Shown one piece after another: positions 9,157 to 20,200 of a DNA stretch of 34,160 nucleotides. The stretch is from JAWXUT01 sp044426075 (GTDB lineage: Bacteria; Bacillota; Clostridia; Christensenellales; DTU072). How positions within the stretch are numbered: position 1 is the stretch's first letter; every line of letters begins with the position of its first letter. The stretch is taken from positions 1 to 34,160 of the forward strand of contig JAWXUT010000003.1 of the NCBI GenBank assembly GCA_044426075.1, written 5' to 3'. The notes under the pieces are model-generated. The model was not told where the DNA came from. It did not search any database and saw only the letters and a program-made list of their open reading frames with translations. The translations under genes were made by a program, and so were the position numbers.

Positions 9157-9848
9157 TTTAATACATCTCCAAATTTTCTAACTATTCCCTTGTATTCATT
9201 TACGACCGATTCTAGATCTTCATAAGACAAATCGGGCCAAAGTTTATCCAAGAAGAATAGCTCAGAATAAACTGTTTGCATAGGCATAAAATTGCTTAGC
9301 CGCCTATGGCCACCGAACCTTACAACTGCATCTGGATTAGGCACCCCTGCTGTGTATAAACACGCCTCAATATCGCTATATAACACCGCCGAATGGTGAT
9401 TTATAAAACCGCGTTTTTCGATTAAGGAATTAAAAGCTCTGGCAAGTTCTTGTTCTCCGCTGTAATTAACGGCAATTATAACTTCTAGCCCTTTGTTGTT
9501 TAATCCCTTGCTGTTTACCTTAGCAATTAGTGCAAGTAAAGTGGGTGGAAGCACAGATAAATCGCCTATAAATGACACTTTATATTGCTTTTCTGTCATT
9601 AATGGAAGCATATACTGCTCCAGAAACTTAGCAATCGCGCCAAATATACCAACAACCTCTGCGGGATCGCGTTTGAAGTTTTCTGCACTAAAAGCGTAAA
9701 GTGACAAATATTTAATGTCAAGCTGGTTAGCATATTCAATTGCTCTAATAACCGCTTTTACGCCCTCTTTATGGCCTTCGGTGCGGGGCAAACCTCTAAG
9801 TTCAGCCCACCTACCATTGCCATCAAGAATTAATGCAAGGTGCTTCAT
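9153..9848 (-). CDS. uppS: Isoprenyl transferase (undecaprenyl diphosphate synthase family), unusual signature
   Basis: Cis-prenyltransferase making the C55 lipid carrier for peptidoglycan and wall polymers from IPP and FPP. 231 residues, normal length. The catalytic DGNGRWA motif (D9) and FSAENFKR (53-60) are intact. The family signature near the C-terminus is altered: the usual R-T-G-G-E-x-R reads R177-F-G-G-H181-R-R183, and the usual LLWQ reads MPMQ; E196 in YSEL, corresponding to the metal-binding E213 of E. coli, is kept. The substitutions lie around the IPP/metal site, so product length or activity could differ. The ATG shares one base with the frr stop (TAATG); AAGGAG lies about 14 nt upstream, so initiation probably depends on translational coupling. 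Confidence 0.93.
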   Translation of the reverse strand: MKHLALILDGNGRWAELRGLPRTEGHKEGVKAVIRAIEYANQLDIKYLSLYAFSAENFKRDPAEVVGIFGAIAKFLEQYMLPLMTEKQYKVSFIGDLSVLPPTLLALIAKVNSKGLNNKGLEVIIAVNYSGEQELARAFNSLIEKRGFINHHSAVLYSDIEACLYTAGVPNPDAVVRFGGHRRLSNFMPMQTVYSELFFLDKLWPDLSYEDLESVVNEYKGIVRKFGDVLK

Positions 9849-10423
9849 TAAACGCTCATTATCTCCTTTTCTTTATCAGCAGTCATCTTTTCGATGGTTG
9901 CAATTGATTGAGAAACCTCTTTATCAACATCTTTCTCATAAACTTTAATTTCGTCTTCTGTTATGATGCTATCTTTTTTAAACGAACGCAAATCATCAAT
10001 CGCATCACGCCTAATATTTCTAACCGCAATTTTAACTTGCTCGCTCATGGCCTTAATATCTTTGCCAAGAGCACGGCGTCTTTCTTCGGTAAGTTCTGGG
10101 AACACCATGCGGATAAGTTTGCCGTCATTATTAGGTGTAATGCCCACATTAGCAGCAGTAATAGCCTTTTCTACTGCCTTAATAGCGCTAGCATCCCAAA
10201 CAGAAATGGTCAACAATCTTGCTTCAGGAATAGTTATGTTAGCCATTTGATTAATTGGGGTAGGTGTGCCATAGTAGTCAACAAGCACCTTATCTAGTAT
10301 GTGTGCGTTAGCGCGACCAGCCTTCATAGCTAGCAATTCGCTTTGATAATTAGCAATTGTTTTTTGTGTTCTAGTTGTAAGGTCATCGAAAACCAATTCA
10401 ACTTCTTCAATCTCATATGCCAT
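9848..10423 (-). CDS. frr: Ribosome recycling factor
   Basis: Works with EF-G to split the post-termination ribosome. 191 residues, slightly longer than the usual 185. Family motifs are clear: MKAGRANAHILDKVLVDYYG (Arg of the AGRA motif), GTPTPINQMANITIPEARLL, and the helical LTEERRRALGKDIKAMSE-type stretch leading into the three-helix tail. The start at 10423 has AGAGAGG 11 nt upstream and a promoter 40 nt further up. In related genomes tsf and pyrH often precede frr; here they are absent, and frr is the first gene of the operon. It shares one base with uppS. Confidence 0.97.
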   Translation of the reverse strand: MAYEIEEVELVFDDLTTRTQKTIANYQSELLAMKAGRANAHILDKVLVDYYGTPTPINQMANITIPEARLLTISVWDASAIKAVEKAITAANVGITPNNDGKLIRMVFPELTEERRRALGKDIKAMSEQVKIAVRNIRRDAIDDLRSFKKDSIITEDEIKVYEKDVDKEVSQSIATIEKMTADKEKEIMSV

Positions 10424-10461
10424 AAAATTATGAACCTCTCTTAATTAATTTAACAACTTAT

Positions 10462-10490
10462 ATAATAACACATAATTTAATAAATATCAA
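10462..10490 (-). promoter_or_regulatory. Promoter of the frr-uppS-cdsA-dxr-rseP-ispG-polC' operon
   Basis: On the minus strand, TTGATA (10490-10485), a 17-nt spacer and TATTAT (10467-10462) fit a sigma-A promoter. Transcription would start about 30 nt before the frr start codon, leaving a leader with AGAGAGG. All seven genes below are packed with gaps of 13 nt or less, so this promoter probably serves the whole unit. Confidence 0.65.
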
Positions 10491-10635
10491 CAATAATACA
10501 CAGAAAATACCTAAACGCGCTAACATTTATCAAATACAACAAAATAAACCCCATTTTTAGCGCTATAATCACGATATAATCTGTATCTAAAACATAAAAA
10601 ATCACTATAATTTCACTTAAAATTGAAACATTAAA

Positions 10636-10673
10636 TACAAAAACACAACCTATTTAAACTTATAAGTTGTGTT
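10636..10673 (-). terminator. Intrinsic terminator after the four-cysteine small gene
   Basis: Read on the minus strand, AACACAAC at 10673-10666 pairs with GTTGTGTT (10649-10642), with inner TAT/ATA pairs, and is followed by a T-rich run. It lies about 60 nt after the stop of the small gene at 10735 and before the frr promoter. The rest of 10424-10734 is AT-rich and I see no other gene there. Confidence 0.6.
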
Positions 10674-10734
10674 CAGCAATAAATTGTAGACCCTTTCGCA
10701 CTGCAATATTGTAGGCGATATTTTGCAATAGAAA

Positions 10735-10932
10735 TTAATTTAAACTAGTGTATTCCGACACTTTTGCATCTCTTTGTGCCAAGCCTCTTCCGCATTTAAT
10801 ATTTGACAATGCGCAATGATTGTGGCAAGATGCACAGTTAAATTGCGACAAATAAGCATTGATTTCTGGATTAGAAATTTTTTCAACTTTCATCTTTTTG
10901 CCCGCTATTTTTTCTTTAATTTTTGTAAACAT
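10735..10932 (-). CDS. Small four-cysteine protein, function unknown
   Basis: 65 residues. It looks real: it has a sigma-A promoter at 10963-10991, AGGAG six bases before the ATG, and its own terminator. The N-terminal half is basic and lysine-rich (KIKEKIAGKKMKVEK). The C-terminal half holds NCASCHNHCALSNIKCGRG, that is C33-x2-C36-x3-C40-x6-C47 with two histidines (H37, H39) between. Such spacing suggests binding of zinc or an iron-sulfur cluster, but this is inference. There is no signal peptide or membrane segment. It does not match the six-cysteine SCIFF peptide, and no radical SAM maturase is adjacent. It stands alone between the frr operon and the giant gene. Confidence 0.7.
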   Translation of the reverse strand: MFTKIKEKIAGKKMKVEKISNPEINAYLSQFNCASCHNHCALSNIKCGRGLAQRDAKVSEYTSLN

Positions 10933-10962
10933 AGGTTACTCCTAACAATTATTTTCAACTAT

Positions 10963-10991
10963 ATTGTAGCACCACAAAATACACTAGTCAA
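10963..10991 (-). promoter_or_regulatory. Promoter of the four-cysteine small gene
   Basis: Minus-strand TTGACT (10991-10986), a 17-nt spacer and TACAAT (10968-10963). The predicted leader of about 25 nt contains AGGAG six bases before the ATG at 10932. This ordinary leader contrasts with the start-abutting promoters elsewhere in the window. Confidence 0.7.
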
Positions 10992-11157
10992 GGATTCCTT
11001 AATATTAATTAAAACAGCACCCAAGATTATAATTAAAATCCGCAATTTTTCATTATTCATTCAAACAGTACCCCAAGATTTGAGCGCTGTTTTGTGATAT
11101 ATGGCGTTGCAAAGAACTAAAACTTTTCTTACTACTAAATTTTGATAGAAGTCGAGT

Positions 11158-11283
11158 AAAAAGCCAGAGATTGCGTGCACAACGAAGCGAACGCCCAATT
11201 TTAAAAATCCTAATGTATCAAGATATACCTGAATTTTTAAAATTGGGCGCTCGTAAAGTTGTGTGCGTGATATATGGCTTTTT
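11158..11283. repeat. Long imperfect inverted repeat touching the stop codon of the giant gene
   Basis: Arms of about 51 bp (11158-11208 and 11233-11283) enclose a 24-nt centre. The inner 16 bp are a perfect match (11193-11208 with 11233-11248) and the outer ends read AAAAAGCC / GGCTTTTT; the middle of the arms has scattered mismatches. The right end overlaps the stop codon of the giant gene. Read on the minus strand, the distal arm ends in GGCTTTTT, so it can act as that gene's terminator, but it is far longer than usual. It may be a small non-autonomous (MITE-like) element or a terminator enlarged by one. The rest of 10992-11157 is AT-rich and without a gene. Confidence 0.75.
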
Positions 11284-14200
11284 ACTTCTTAGAGAAGTGG
11301 AAAGAAACCAACCCCACAAGCAATGCTCCAACTACTGCTAAAATTATCCAGAATAAGATTGAACTTGTGGCATCTGCTAGTGCTGTTTGAGCGGTGTCGT
11401 ATACGAATACGAATGGTGACAAGCTGTCTGTTTCAAATACTGCATAGCCGTCAATTATTTCGTAATTTACAAAGCTAGAAACGCCGTCGTGTACGTGAAT
11501 AATTTCAAATCCCAAATCCGCTAGTTCTTCTGGAACAAGGATTTTTACAGTTATTGTGCCGTCTGGTTGCACTTCAAAGCCAGATTCTGAAAGAGAAATA
11601 TCAAAAGCTTTAACTGCGGTGTAACCACTTAATAGCACCAATTCTTCAATTGTTTCAATTTCTGTAATAACAGAAACTACAAGGCTGAAGTTAGGATCAA
11701 TACCGTTTTCGGTTGTAATAACAACTTCGTCTTGCAGAAGATTGTCATCCACATTTTCTTCTACATTAAGTTGAGCACTTTTTAGTACAAAGGTAAATGT
11801 GATATCAACTGTTGAGCCGTCTGTCCAAACGCAGCCGTCAATCAATGAAACGGTTACTGTGTATGTGCCCGCTACTGATTGAACGTTGCCAGAAATTGTC
11901 ATTTTTGTACTATCGTATCCAACTGGTAAATATGTAACGTTTTTGCCAACCGTAGTAAATACAGTGGTGTTTGCTGTTGGAATAGCAGCTGTTCTTGCAG
12001 TTAGCGTGCTGCTTAAGGTGTTAAGAAGCGCAATTTCTTCCACAAGAAGCGCGGCAACGTTTGCATCTAAGCTGTTGTAAGAAGCAATGGCGTTTGCGAT
12101 ATCGTCTTTATCGTCATACACAGCTGTTTCAGTTGTTAAACTCAAAGCGTAAGCGTGTGTTGTTGCAAAACTTTCTGCAACAGAAGCCGCAGTTACTAGT
12201 GTGTATAATGTAGCAGTTTGTACAAATGCGTCGAGTTCTGCGTATGTTGCGCAAGCATTTAAGGTTGTGATATCGGCTGCCATTGCTGATTGCAAAGCGG
12301 TAAAGCTAGCTACTGTGTAATCGGCTGCAACAATATCATCAGCAATCGCGTTGATTTCTGCAACCACGTCTGCAATATTATATTGAAGATCTGTTGAGTA
12401 AGCTGCTGCTTTAGCTGCAAGAGCGTCAACATCATATGACTCAATTGATGTTAGAGATGTCATAGCAGTTACTTTTGTTTTTGCGGTTGCAAACAATGCT
12501 GAAATTGCTGTCCATTCGGTTTCTCTGTAATCGCTTTCTGTGTAGTTAGCAGAAATAGTATTGATTTGCGCAAGCACATCGTCTCTTGCTACCTTTACAT
12601 CAGAATCTTCACTTGTATAAGTTGCGGTGTAAGTAACGCTTGCTGTAGCTATAACAACGTCTGTATCCCAACCAGTAAATACATATTTAATATCACCAAC
12701 TTCTTTTCCAACAACTTCTGGAACAATTGGCATTTCATTTAATAATGTGTAAACTACAAGGTCGCCAGTGTAGCTGAATACATCTGCATCCACTATAAAT
12801 GTAATTGTATATATTGTTTCATAAATCTCAAATGAAACAGTTGCGGTAACTTCTTCACTATTGTATTCAAATGTAGCTACAACATAGTATGTGCCCGCTT
12901 TAGCATTTGCAATATCTGTGACCTCAACTTCGCAAGTTTCATCAGAATAGTAAGCATAAGTTGCAGAAATCACTTCACCATTTACATAAGTTGTAGGAGC
13001 ATTTGCTGTGCTTCCATAATACCAATTTGTAATAATAACTGTTGGTTCTGCGGTTGAAGGAGCAAGAATTTCAAATGAAAGGCTAGTTGAAGTAATTTCA
13101 TCGTAGTTATCAGTTTCATCGATAACAGCTTTAGCGTAGTAAGTACCAATTTTTGTTGGCATACCAGCAGTATAAGTGCCGTTTTCTTCTGTGCTGAATA
13201 CATAATATACATCATCTTCGCCAAACATAGCTTCAACTGTAAACTCGCTAGGCTCTTCACCATAATACCAGCTATTGCCACCTATTTGGAACATAATGCT
13301 ATTTGTAGCCTTAGTAACTGTCAATGTGCCAGTTTCAAAAGTGATATCATAATTGCTATCTGTTGCACTTGGTGCTATTGTATATTCACCAACATTGCCG
13401 GCATAAACAACTTCGTTAGAATCAACAACTGTGTAAGTGATTGCAAGTGCGTCTTCGCCAACCAATGTTACAATTGTGCTTTTGTATGTTGGTGTATTTC
13501 CATATGAAATAGATATATCATCTGCAGTTACTGTAATTTCTTTAGCTGAAACCGTAAGTTTTCCATATACAATAGAAACATTGTAGTTTGAGCTTACAGT
13601 AACATTAGGTACAATATTATATGAACCCACAGCGCTTCCTACTTCATAAGAACAAGTGTATTCAACAGTAATCAATTTTTCATCAGCCTCAAGAAGTGAA
13701 CCACTTGTAATTGTGTATCCATAGCTTGCTGTTGGGGCTGCGTCGCCATATGTGATTGTAGCGCTTGCTGCAGTTACAGTAATTCTTTTTGTGCTAACCG
13801 TCAATTTGGCATCAGTAACAGAAACAATATAGTTGTCGCCCGCTGTTGCTGTTGCGGTAATAGTATATGAACCCACGTTGCCTTCGTAATCAGAAACAGC
13901 GTATTCAATTGTAATCTCATCACTATTAAACAATCCAGTAACCTTGCTTGTGTATGAAGGTTCACTATCACCATAAGTAATGGTTTCAGAGTTGATAATT
14001 ACTGAAACAGCCGCTTGTTGCACCTCAATTTTTACAATTTTATAAACATCTGAAGTGTAGTTTGATGAATTATTAACGCTAATCTTAACATAGTATGTGC
14101 CCGCATCTGTTGGAGCTGTGCTTGTATAGTCACCATTCTCACTTGTGCTATATGTATACACAATTGTTCCAAAATAATCATTAGCTACAGCGCCACTAAT

Positions 14201-17200
14201 TGTCTGAGCCGCACCATTGTAAGTGTATTCAGTTGCTACCCCAGTAGTTGAAATTGTGGTTGTAGCTTGATTAATTACAAGAGTAATAGTAAGAGCTTCA
14301 GAAGAATTGCCATCCTCCAATATCCACTCATAGTTAGCAGTATCTTCTAACGTAACCGAACCAGTATAAGTTCCAGCATTTAACCCAGTAGCTTGTAAAA
14401 CCGTGTACAATCCATCGCTATCTGCACTAACATCAGTAGTAACTTGAGAACCATCGTATGTTTCCGTAAATGAAACATCTGGTGCAGTTACTGTTGCTTT
14501 TGAAATTACAAATAGAACTGCTGAGCTTGTTACTAAATAATAGTCATCAGTTGATGCAATACTTGCTTTTACATAATATGTACCTGCATTTGTTGGTACT
14601 GTACCTGTATAGTCACCATTTTCGCTATCGCTATATGTGTACGTAATTGTATCTGTACCGAACTTTGCTGTTGCTGATGGTGCGTTAACTGTGTCGCCAT
14701 AAGTCCAATCTGTAATTGCAAGGTCTTCTGTGAACTCATTGTCAGCTTGTATTACTTTAAATGTAACTTCTGTTGTTGTTATGCTGTAGTTATCATTAGC
14801 CGTATAACTAATTTTAACTGTGTATGTGTCTACATTACTACCAACTTCATAATCACATGATACACTAATTTCAAAGTCACTTAAATCAGCGGCCAGTATA
14901 TTACTTGTTGTGTACTCATATGTTGGCGCTTCACTATAATAGGCAATTTCTTCTGCAGATACAGTAGATGTAATTGTTGCAGAACGCTGTCCGATTGTAA
15001 ATGATATTGCACTGCTCGTTGCTGATGCATAGTTTTTATATGCTGAATCGTCTGCTACAGAAACGGCTTTTACATAATATGTGCCAGCGTTTGTTGGAAC
15101 AGTAGTTGACCAATCTGCATCATCTAAATCAGATGTATAATAATATGTTATTGTATCTGTACCACCAAAAGTAGCTGTTGCTGATGGTGCGTTAACTGTG
15201 TCGCCATAAGTCCAATCTGTAATTGCAAGGTCTTCTGTGAACTCATTGTCAGCTTGTATTACTTTAAATGTAACTTCTGTTGTTGTTATGCTGTAGTTAT
15301 CATTAGCCGTATAACTAATTTTAACTGTGTATGTGTCTACATTACTACCAACTTCATAATCACATGATACACTAATTTCAAAGTCACTTAAATCAGCGGC
15401 CAGTATATTACTTGTTGTGTACTCATATGTTGGCGCTTCACTATAATAGGCAATTTCTTCTGCAGATACAGTAGATGTAATTGTTGCAGAACGCTGTCCG
15501 ATTGTAAATGATATTGCACTGCTCGTTGCTGATGCATAGTTTTTATATGCTGAATCGTCTGCTACAGAAACGGCTTTTACATAATATGTGCCAGCGTCTG
15601 TTGGAACATCTCCTGAATATGTGCCATCTTCCATATCACTATATGTATAGGTAATTGTACCACCAAAAGTTGCTGTTGCTGTTGGTGCGTTAGCTGTGTC
15701 GCCATAAGTCCAATCTGTAATTGCTAAATCGGATATAGTATTTGTAGCTTGTGTAATTGTAAGGGTTGCTGTCATACTGCTAGGAGCCTTATAGTTAGCG
15801 TCACTTGTTTCAAATGAAGCTGTAATTGTGCCAGAGCCTACATTTGTTACGCTTCCGCTATATGAAACCGTAATATCTGAATTTAGCGCTACGCCATCAG
15901 CAAAAGTCAAAGAACTTAGCGATTGTTCAGAACCATTGTAAACTGAACTACCATTTTCAAATGAAACACCAGTCATATCATAATCAGCCTTAGCTATTTT
16001 AAAGTCAAATGTTTTTACTGCACCTTCTGCCCACTCGTAGTTAGTTGAGTCGTTTAGGGTTAGGGTGTAGGTGTAAGTGCCAGCGTTTGTTTGGGTTAAA
16101 GAGTATTCTTCACCATAATTAATTGTGTAGAATTCACTTGTAGCTAGATTATAAGTTTGTGCTGTGCCGTCGTAAGTGAACTCTGTGCTATCTGCATCGG
16201 GGCTAGATACTTTTGCTTTTAAAACAGCAAGTGTAGCGTTTTGTGATGCAATCAAAGTAAAGTTGTTGTTTGTATTATCATATATAGAATAAGTTACATA
16301 ATAAGTTTTATCTGCAATCAAAGCAGAAGACTTTACCTCTTCAGTTCTATCTTCATTTGAATAGAAAACAGTTTCAATATACCACGAATTTGAATAATTC
16401 ACTGCAGCGCTTACTTCATCTTCAATTTGAAGTGCCGTTACACTATATGCGCCATTGTAAACCGCAGTATAGCTAAGGGTTGGCAACGCAATATCATCCT
16501 TTGTATAACTCGCACTGCTATTTAGTATTTCAATAAGAGCCACATTGCCAGTGTAAGTTTCCGCATAGTAAGTTGCATCCCCAAAACGAGACCAACTGCC
16601 ACTTTCTTCTGTTATTGCAGAGAATGTAGAACTATTTGAATCAGCGATAGTAAATGAATCACCCACGCTATATGAACCAACAGTTTCGTCATTTAAAGTT
16701 ACTGAAACAGTTTTTCCACTTAATGTTGTAACATCTGATGGTGTGCTTGATAATCCATAATCACTGCTATTACCTTTTTGATAAGTATACTCAGCGTCAC
16801 CGTAAGAATAACCAGATTCAGCAATATCAAGTGCATTTGTAAGCACTAATTTGTTTGAGAAAACAGTGTTTGTGGTTGCACCAGAAGCTGAAACCGATGA
16901 AGCAGAATTATATCCATAACCAGAAGTAATTAAACCAATTACTGGATATGCGTTAGATGCACTTACATTAAAGAACGTATTAGTTACATCTAAATACAAA
17001 TCGCTTACTTTATTTTGTGCAGTAGATGTAGATGTGTCAGCCGCAATAACTGCGCCATAGTTACATGTTATTGTCGTAGGAGCTATTGAAGATAATGCAA
17101 GACTAGCTAAAGTAACAGCACAATTTGATATAGTTGTACCTGTAGCATTACCGCAAAATCCACCTACAGCAATAGTTAACGTGCCATTAGCACTTTGAGA

Positions 17201-20200
17201 ACCATACAAAACACCTTGAATATTTACAGTTGAATTTGATATACTTCCGCCAGATGAACTACCTGCTATTCCACCAATCAGTCTAACCTGATTGCCACTA
17301 GCGCGCAAGCTAGTTATTGTAACACCAGAAGCTACAGATACATTAATATTACTTATTGTACCTTCCAAATAACCTGTAAGCAATCCAAATGTTATTGTAT
17401 TTGTGCCATTTGAATATTTGTATGTAGCCGTAGATGTATAAATCAATGTTAAGTTTTTAATTGTACCATAACATTCTTGAACAAAGAAACTTGTGTTGTT
17501 GCTTGTGCTACTTGTGTAAGTCACAGTGCCAGAAAATGTTATTGTATATCCATTTCCATCAAGAGTGTATCCACTAGCAACTTTTCTAACAGCTGTTGTG
17601 CTAAAATAATTAGTGTCAGTAGATAAATCTACAACTAAATCACATGTTAGATAAGCATTGCCTGTGCCAGAATTTAGATATTCATAAAGTGATTCTGCAT
17701 CAGAAATTGCAGTGCCGCTTGCATTATAATAGCCATCTAGCACTGTGCCAGACTCAACTGCGCCATAAACATCAATTAAATCTGCATCGCCAGATAGGTC
17801 AAGCGCTTCTAGGTCTGTGGTTTTTTGCGTATCATCTTCGCCTGAATCTGCAATAGCAATTGTATAAGTGGTTACATTGCTAATTAGCCTATCGCCATTA
17901 TATATAGATATGTATACATTATATGTGCCTGACCTTGTAGGAGTATTGCTTGACTCATAAACAGCGCTAGCGCCACTATAGTATACAGAAACTGTAGCAT
18001 TTGCCTCAATTATAGCAATAAGATCTGTATCACTAGTAACACTGCTAATATCTTGTGAAGCATTTGCGCCATAGCTATATGTTATATCTGCACTATCACT
18101 ATTGTCATCTGCACTATCACTATCGTCAGTTATCACAGCCAATTTTTGCATTGTTGCTGTATAAGACAAATTAGTTGTGCTAGTACTACTATTATCATTG
18201 TAATAAATTACATCTGCAAGTGAATATGTACCAGTGTATCCACCAGCAACATAAGTGCTGCTAAACCTTGCCCAATCACTATCGTTTTGTGTTAGAGTTG
18301 CTAATATATTGCTATAATCAATGTTGGTTGCGGATAGATAAATTGTAAATGTAGCAAACAAGCCTTCATCTTCATTGTATCCCGCAACAAAGTCAGTTGC
18401 ATTGTCTCCAGTCATTGCTAACGCTGGTGTGTTGTAGTCTGATAAGTCATAAATTGAACTAGTTGTAGTAACATCATCATCTAAATCAACACCATAATCT
18501 AAACCGTCATCTTTTGCTTGCAATAAATACAAAGCTAAAACTGTTGGTGTCGCTTCACCTGAATCATATGCACCAGAAGCATATAAACCTATTTTGTTTG
18601 TATCAGTTGAAACACAACTATAAAAGTCATTTGAAACATCCAATATCATATTACTACTTTCGCCTGGACTAGCTGATGTAGCTTTACCAAAAGCCGCACC
18701 GATATAAGATGTAGTATCTGCATAACTAATTAATGAATTAGATTGCAAAATTACTGCAGAATTGCTAGCAGTAGTAGCATATTCGCCACTTATTCCACCA
18801 ATATCAGCATTAACTGCGTTTTCTGATGTTGCAAGAGAACCCTCTATATTCACCGTACAATTTGTTATAGTTCCAACACTCGCGTCTGCATTAGATCCTA
18901 CAATTCCACCTATAGCATAATGGCCAGTAGTATTGTTAGTGCTAGCTAATTCAATAGTAACTTTATCTGACACATAAACATAAACATTATCAATTGTGCC
19001 ACTCAAATAAGCAGTTACACCACCCCATTGTATGTTTTGAGAACTTGATGCTCCCATATTTGTTATGGTATAGGTTACAGGTGAAGTTGAGGTTGTATCA
19101 TATATAAAACTTAAATTTTGCACAGTTCCAGAAACATTGTGTATTAAAAAGCTCGTTCTAGTTAGAGTTGCTGATATAGTATCTGATATACTAACATCTG
19201 AACTTGCATAGAAGATTATAGAATAACCATTGCCTTCAAGTGTGCAACCGCTTGCAACATTTCTTGCTGTTCCATTATAACTAACATCAGCTAAATCTAT
19301 ATAAATATTGCATGATAAATATGCGCTACCTGTTCCGCCTTCCAAATATGATATCAACTCACTTGCTTTTGAAATTGCAGTCCAACTGCTATCAATTTCA
19401 TGATTTTCACCAACTGTGCCAGACTCAACTGCACCATAAACATCTATTAAACTTGCGCTACTTGATAAATCGAGGGAAGTTAAATCTGTTGTTTTTTGTG
19501 CTGGGTCTTCAATAATCTCTAAAGTGTAAGTTTGGGATACAAAAGTAATGTTATTGTATGCTATTTCACAATAAACTGAATATGTACCCGCTGTTGTAGG
19601 CACTGCAGATTGTGATGCATAATTTGTTCCCGAATATTGCACATTTAATGTGCAATATGTATTTAATCTTGCTACAATATAAGAATTATTAATAATATCG
19701 CTTATTTTAAATTCAGCGGATAGTGTATCATATACAGTTTTGTCATAGTCTGTATCACTTGGTGTAACCACTGCCGTATTTTCTGTAATCTCATAAGCAA
19801 TAGTTTCACTGCTGTTCAATATAATGTCTGCAATGCTAAATGTGCCAGTATAACTCTCAAAAATATTGTCTCCGTTAAATCGACACCACGCGTTCTCATT
19901 AGTTTGCGTTACTGCAAAAAGAATGTTTGTATCACTAATTGTAAATGAAGAAAACAAACTATCTGATACACTAGTAACACTACCTGTTCCACTATCCACG
20001 CTTATACTCGTTGGTGCGGAATAATTATATAAATTAATTATGCTTGGTGTTGATAATGTATTGTAATAGTTTGAAGAAGTAGAGTCAGCTGTAGAAGTAG
20101 AAGTATAAGTTTTGGTTGGTAATGATGCAGGAGCCTCGCTCAAATAAATCAAATCATCACTATAGTTTGCATCCTCACCATCATAGGTTGTTATTATGCC

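Noticed and set aside
9908..10297. 129-residue plus-strand frame
   Set aside because: Lies wholly antisense to frr, without a ribosome site; a shadow of the coding pattern.
10735..10932. SCIFF-type ranthipeptide precursor
   Set aside because: Only four cysteines with different spacing, and no radical SAM maturase is adjacent.
11282..11400. Sortase (LPXTG) anchor on the giant protein
   Set aside because: The C-terminus has a membrane segment and two lysines, but no LPXTG-like motif precedes it.
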